The notes under the pieces: generated by a model
The model's database searches: none
Told to the model about the DNA's origin: nothing
What the model saw: the letters and a program-made list of their open reading frames with translations, nothing else
Origin: Fen-1273 sp963748405
Lineage (GTDB): Bacteria > Bacteroidota > Ignavibacteria > UBA10030 > UBA6906
Assembly: GCA_963748405.1 (NCBI GenBank)
Contig: CAVVIT010000008.1
Span: forward strand, 405,593-469,592
Direction: 5' to 3'
DNA: 64,000 nucleotides
Shown here: positions 60,456-64,000 of the stretch, piece after piece
Layout: the number at the start of each line of letters is the position of its first letter
Numbering within the stretch: position 1 is the stretch's first letter
Position numbers and translations under genes: made by a program

Positions 60456-61460
60456 ATGCCCGCCAGAAAACTCCCGAAACTTCCCCGGACGCTCCGCGGC
60501 CGTGACTACATCGAGACGCGCGATTGGACGGTCAAGGAAATCGATATTGCGCTCGACACCGCCTCGAAGCTGAAGAAGGCGTTCAAATCGGGGAAGCCGA
60601 CCCGGTACCTTCCCGACAAGACGGTCTTTCTCTTTTTTTTCGACAAATCGACACGGACGCGGAACTCGTTCGAGGCGGGAGCGACGCAGCTCGGGGCTCA
60701 CGCCCATTTCATCGCCGCGGAAACCTCCCAGGTCGCCCACGGGGAATCGCCCAGGGACATGGGGAAGATACTCTCCGGGTACGGGCACGCCATCGCCATC
60801 CGGCACGACCTCGTCCCGGGCGAGGGGAACTCGTATATGCGCACGGTCGCCGAACACGCGAGTGTTCCCGTGTTGAACATGCAGTGCGACATCGACCACC
60901 CGTTCCAGACGCTGGCCGATCTGATGACGATCCGGGAGGAGTTCGGCAGGAACCTCCGCGGGTTGAAGATCGCGGTCTCCTGGGCCTATGCGCCGAGCTA
61001 CGCCAAGCCGATGTCCGTCCCGCAGGGGCTCATCACGCTGATGACCCGGTTCGGGATGGACGTGACGCTGGCCCATCCCCCGGAATACACGCTGATGAAG
61101 GGGCCCATGGAATACGCCCGTGAGACGGCGAAGAAGAACGGAACGAAGTTCGAGGTTGTTGATTCGATGGACGAGGCGATGCGGAACGCCGATATCGTCT
61201 ATCCCAAATCCTGGGGGATCGAATCCCTCTTTCACAATCCGCAGGAGGCGCTCGAGATATCGAAGAAATACAAGGACTGGATCTGCGACGAGAGGCGGAT
61301 GGGGCTCGCGTCGAAGGATGCGATCTACATGCACTGCCTCCCGGCCGACAGGGGATTCGAGGTGACGGATGCCGTGATCGACGGACCGCACTCGCGCGTC
61401 TTTCCGGAGGCCGAGAACCGGCTCCACACGTGCAAATCCGTCATGGCGCTGACGATGTAG
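60456..61460 (+). CDS. ygeW: YgeW-like carbamoyltransferase
   Basis: A 334-residue aspartate/ornithine carbamoyltransferase family protein. The carbamoyl-phosphate site FDKSTRTRNSFEAG (about residues 64-77), the HPFQTLADLMTI motif and MHCLPADRGFEV (about 289-300) are intact. The C-terminus ENRLHTCKSVMALTM differs from ornithine carbamoyltransferase and fits the YgeW branch. It would transfer carbamoyl between phosphate and an amino group of an intermediate such as a ureido acid, possibly yielding carbamoyl phosphate. The 68-nt gap before it is the largest in the operon's 3' half. Confidence 0.88.
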   Translation: MPARKLPKLPRTLRGRDYIETRDWTVKEIDIALDTASKLKKAFKSGKPTRYLPDKTVFLFFFDKSTRTRNSFEAGATQLGAHAHFIAAETSQVAHGESPRDMGKILSGYGHAIAIRHDLVPGEGNSYMRTVAEHASVPVLNMQCDIDHPFQTLADLMTIREEFGRNLRGLKIAVSWAYAPSYAKPMSVPQGLITLMTRFGMDVTLAHPPEYTLMKGPMEYARETAKKNGTKFEVVDSMDEAMRNADIVYPKSWGIESLFHNPQEALEISKKYKDWICDERRMGLASKDAIYMHCLPADRGFEVTDAVIDGPHSRVFPEAENRLHTCKSVMALTM

Positions 61461-61560
61461 CGCGGTCTGCCCCCCGCGTTCGGCCGGATCCGCCCGAACC
61501 GTGATACCCGGATTGTCCGGGACATGGCGACGACTGAGAGATGATGAGGCTCGCAATCCT

Positions 61561-62631
61561 ATGAGTGACGCGCTCGACCTGATTGCCGACCATCTCCGCT
61601 CGCAATCCTCCGTGATTCTTGCGACGGTGATCGGCGTTTCGGGATCGACTCCCGCTTCCGCGCTCTCGCGGATGCTCGTCGGTGCCTCGGGAGAGAGGAT
61701 CGCCGGGACGATCGGAGGGGGGTGTGTTGAGGGGGACGTCATCACCGCCGCCCGGGACCTGGCCGCGAGCGGCACATCGGCCGTGATGACGTTCACGCTC
61801 GATGAGGACCATCTGGAAAGCGGCATGCTCTGCGGCGGAACGCTCGACGTGTTCCTGGAGCCCGTCACGGCCCGGGACCTCCCCTTTTTCGAATCACTCC
61901 GCGAGCGGCGGGACGGCGGGGACGATTCCGTGAAAACCACGTTCGTCGGAGGAGACGGCGCGGTCATCGGGCGTTATGTCATTCCCCCCGGCGGTCCCGC
62001 GCCTCTCTCCCCGGAGTTTCTCTCCGACCCGGGGAAGATCGCCAGTGCGATGGAGGAGATCGTCCGCACGCGCGGGGTCGCCCGGATCCCCGTCCCGGAA
62101 GGCCGGCTGATGCTTGAATTCGTTCCCGGGGCGCCCGCACTCTTCATCTTCGGCGGAGGGCACGTCGCACGGGACGTCTCGAGGATCGCGGCGCTGTCGG
62201 GTTTCAAGGTCACGGTGATCGACGACAGGCCGGAGTTCGCCAACCCCCGGCGGTTCCCGGAGGCCGCCCGGACGATCGCCGCGGATTTCGTCGAATCGTT
62301 CGGACAGATCACGATCAAGCCCTCGTCCTCGATCGTCATCGTCACGCGGGGCCACAGGGCCGATGAGATGGTCCTCGGCGTTGCGGCTTCGACTCCCGCT
62401 CGGTATATTGGAATGATCGGGAGCAGGAAAAAGGTCGCGGCCACGTTCGAGCGGCTGATAGCGCAGGGCGTGTCCCGCGACGCGCTCCGGCGCGTCCGCA
62501 CGCCGATAGGCCTGGATATCGGCGCAGCCACCCCGGGAGAGATCGCCGTAAGCATTGTCGCCGAGCTTATACACGCACGCCGTTCCCCCGGTGCACCGCT
62601 CGCGTTCAAATCGGATCCCGTCAAACCATAA
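61561..62631 (+). CDS. xdhC: XdhC/CoxI-family molybdenum-hydroxylase maturation factor
   Basis: A 356-residue XdhC-family protein. The N-terminal half has SGSTPASALSRMLV and GTIGGGCVEGDV; the C-terminal Rossmann half has IFGGGHVARDVSRIAALSG, IGMIGSRKKVAATFERL and TPIGLDIGAATPGEIAVSI. These proteins hand sulfurated molybdenum cofactor to hydroxylase apoproteins. One copy serves two large subunits in this operon. The ATG at 61561 begins the family N-terminus; a 60-nt in-frame extension upstream has no homology. Confidence 0.9.
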   Translation: MSDALDLIADHLRSQSSVILATVIGVSGSTPASALSRMLVGASGERIAGTIGGGCVEGDVITAARDLAASGTSAVMTFTLDEDHLESGMLCGGTLDVFLEPVTARDLPFFESLRERRDGGDDSVKTTFVGGDGAVIGRYVIPPGGPAPLSPEFLSDPGKIASAMEEIVRTRGVARIPVPEGRLMLEFVPGAPALFIFGGGHVARDVSRIAALSGFKVTVIDDRPEFANPRRFPEAARTIAADFVESFGQITIKPSSSIVIVTRGHRADEMVLGVAASTPARYIGMIGSRKKVAATFERLIAQGVSRDALRRVRTPIGLDIGAATPGEIAVSIVAELIHARRSPGAPLAFKSDPVKP

Positions 62632-62640
62632 CGCGTACTT

Positions 62641-64000
62641 CATGACCGAACGCATCTTCCCGGCGCCGGGGCACTCTCCTGCGTCCGGGTCCCCCGTGCA
62701 TCACGGCGCCGCATCCCGCCGGGCGCTTCTCCAGATCGCAGCGGCCGCGTTGCTCGCCTGCGGGGCCCGTTCACAGGTGCTTCCCCTTGACCTGCCCGAC
62801 ACGTCTCTCGCCGTGACGTACGAACGTGCGGCGGTCCAGAACGTCCTCGCCGCAGTGAACCCGAAAGTGTTCGACGGGTACTTCTGCGTCTACGCCAACG
62901 GGCACGGAGGTGGCTACGGCAACACCTATCCCTCGCTCGACGGCCACCAGATGACCGACGCACTTCTCTGGCTCGGACAGGTCGGCGTGGCAAAAGCGAA
63001 CTGGCAATATGTCAGGTCGTTCCAGAGGGATGACGGGCTCCTGCCGATCGGCATATTTCCCGCGCTTCCCGGACGGGACATCGGTCCGAAAGGGTACCCC
63101 GGCATCATCTCCTCCAACGGGGCATTATACGTCCACTGGGTTCCCGGGAATCCTCTGGAAGCGCTCGCCAGCCCCACCTACATACAGAACGCGGACGTGA
63201 TCTACCGCGCGACGCTCGACACGTCGTGGCTCAGGGAGCAGATTTCCTCCGTGAACCTGGCGGCCGACTTCCTCGCCTCGATCACGACCGACGAGGGAGC
63301 GGTGAAGGGGGGAGGATACTATGTCGAGCGTCCTCCGAGGCTCGAATCGGACGGGGTGACGCAGTGTTACGCCGTCGATGCACTGCGGAGGCTCGCGGCG
63401 CTCAACAGAATCGTGGGCGATGATTCGTCCGCGGCCCGCTACGGGCGGCTCGCGGAGAAGATACGCCTGCATTTCGTGACGAAATTCTGGGCGGGGGATC
63501 ACTTCGCGGAGTACTTCAACGCGAATCACGGGTACATTGCGAGCCACGGTCTCACCGACGTGGACTGGGCGGCGATTGCCACCGGCGTCGCCGCGCCCGA
63601 ACAGGAAGCCGTTCTCTGGCCTGCGCTCCGGTACGAAGAGAAGTTCCACTACGGCGGCATACCCACCGGCATAGCGACGCATCCGGAGAAATACGAGCCT
63701 TGGGAGTTCAACTACCCCGACAGCCACGACCTCGCTTCGATGGGGCGCGTCTGGTACCTGGAGGCCTGGGCCCGGGCGCGCAAGGGGGACGCCGAAGGGC
63801 TTCTTGCCGGGCTCCGGAAGATCAGCGACGTCGGGCGGGACAGCGGCTATTACTGGCACGAGCGGTTCGAGCCGGACGGGAAGGGGGGGGCCGTGGCGAC
63901 GGGGCCGAACACGTACTGCGAGTATCCGGCCAACTATATCAGGATCATGCAGCGGTTCCTCCTCGGCGTGGACTTCCGGCTTGACGGGTCGATCGAGCTC
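62641..64000 (+). CDS. Glycosidase-fold secreted protein, C-terminus cut by window end
   Basis: An open frame from 62641 to the window edge (453 codons seen, no stop). The N-terminus has SRRALLQIAAAALLACG: a twin-arginine-like pair and then a lipobox-like LLAC, so a Tat or lipoprotein signal is possible. A second start candidate is the GTG at 62695. The mature region contains a repeating helix pattern with RDDGLLPIGIFP, HYGGIPTGIA and YYWHERFEP that suggests an (alpha/alpha) toroid of six-hairpin glycosidases. I cannot name the family. It lies 9 nt after xdhC; it may end the operon or begin a new one. Confidence 0.55.

Noticed and set aside
1..64000. CRISPR arrays, tRNA or rRNA genes, IS elements, phage genes
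   Set aside because: No regular spaced repeats, no cloverleaf with conserved TTCGANTC loop that I could find, no transposase or integrase motif.

Overview
The window is high-GC bacterial DNA (about 60% by eye), densely coding, with no rRNA, tRNA, CRISPR array, insertion sequence or phage genes that I can see. Six secreted proteins have a predicted signal-peptidase I site followed at once by glutamine (starts 3050, 5001, 5584, 6681, 13876, 41629). This Q-at-+1 habit is known from Bacteroidota and relatives. Together with ARPP-1, FmdB, kinase-TPR and beta-propeller genes it suggests a free-living, probably environmental, member of the FCB group (Bacteroidota / Ignavibacteria-like). Several promoters nevertheless look like TTGACA-17-TATAAT rather than the Bacteroides type, so the placement stays tentative.

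Layout. 1-15.5 kb: peptidases (M16 end, M28), an esterase, an aldo/keto reductase, a c-type cytochrome next to a secreted cupredoxin-like protein, a D-aminoacylase-family amidohydrolase, an octaheme HAO-family cytochrome with a polytopic membrane partner, a sigma-like factor, an ARPP-1 protein and two secreted beta-propeller proteins. 15.5-18.7 kb: a complete arsenic operon arsR-arsM-arsN2-arsC-acr3 with a perfect operator palindrome over its promoter. 18.9-32.0 kb: a carbon-storage/phosphoketolase cluster (pgm, glgP, S2P-CBS protease, HAD, ackA, xfp, a wrecked class I aldolase, a small membrane protein and a P-type H+-ATPase) that may be a transferred block. 32.1-36.8 kb: an envelope-stress-like locus on the minus strand: a CusR-type two-component pair, then a CusR-like box, a 47-aa membrane protein, a DegP/HtrA protease and an ATGA-coupled 46-aa membrane protein. 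36.9-45 kb: a ClC transporter, a lactonase-like lipoprotein behind PhoB-type tandem repeats, an orphan ExbD, DUF302, FmdB, a SnoaL-like protein and a kinase-TPR protein.

45.1-62.6 kb is the most interesting part. It is a 17.5-kb, tightly overlapped plus-strand run of thirteen genes resembling the E. coli ygeW-ssnA-xdhD purine-catabolism neighbourhood, but rearranged: two molybdenum hydroxylases (one two-subunit, one three-subunit), SsnA-like aminohydrolase, PreT/PreA-like dihydropyrimidine dehydrogenase, YgeY-like M20 hydrolase, YgeW-like carbamoyltransferase, XdhC maturation factor, and two fold-type II PLP enzymes that are not obvious YgeX. No hydantoinase, full-length YgfK or carbamate kinase is visible. 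My inference is an N-heterocycle degradation route that hydroxylates or reduces a purine- or pyrimidine-like ring, opens it, then transfers carbamoyl groups and eliminates ammonia from an amino-acid-like product. A promoter, an abutting palindrome and an intrinsic terminator squeezed before the first gene suggest attenuation. The window ends inside a Tat/lipoprotein-like glycosidase-fold gene.
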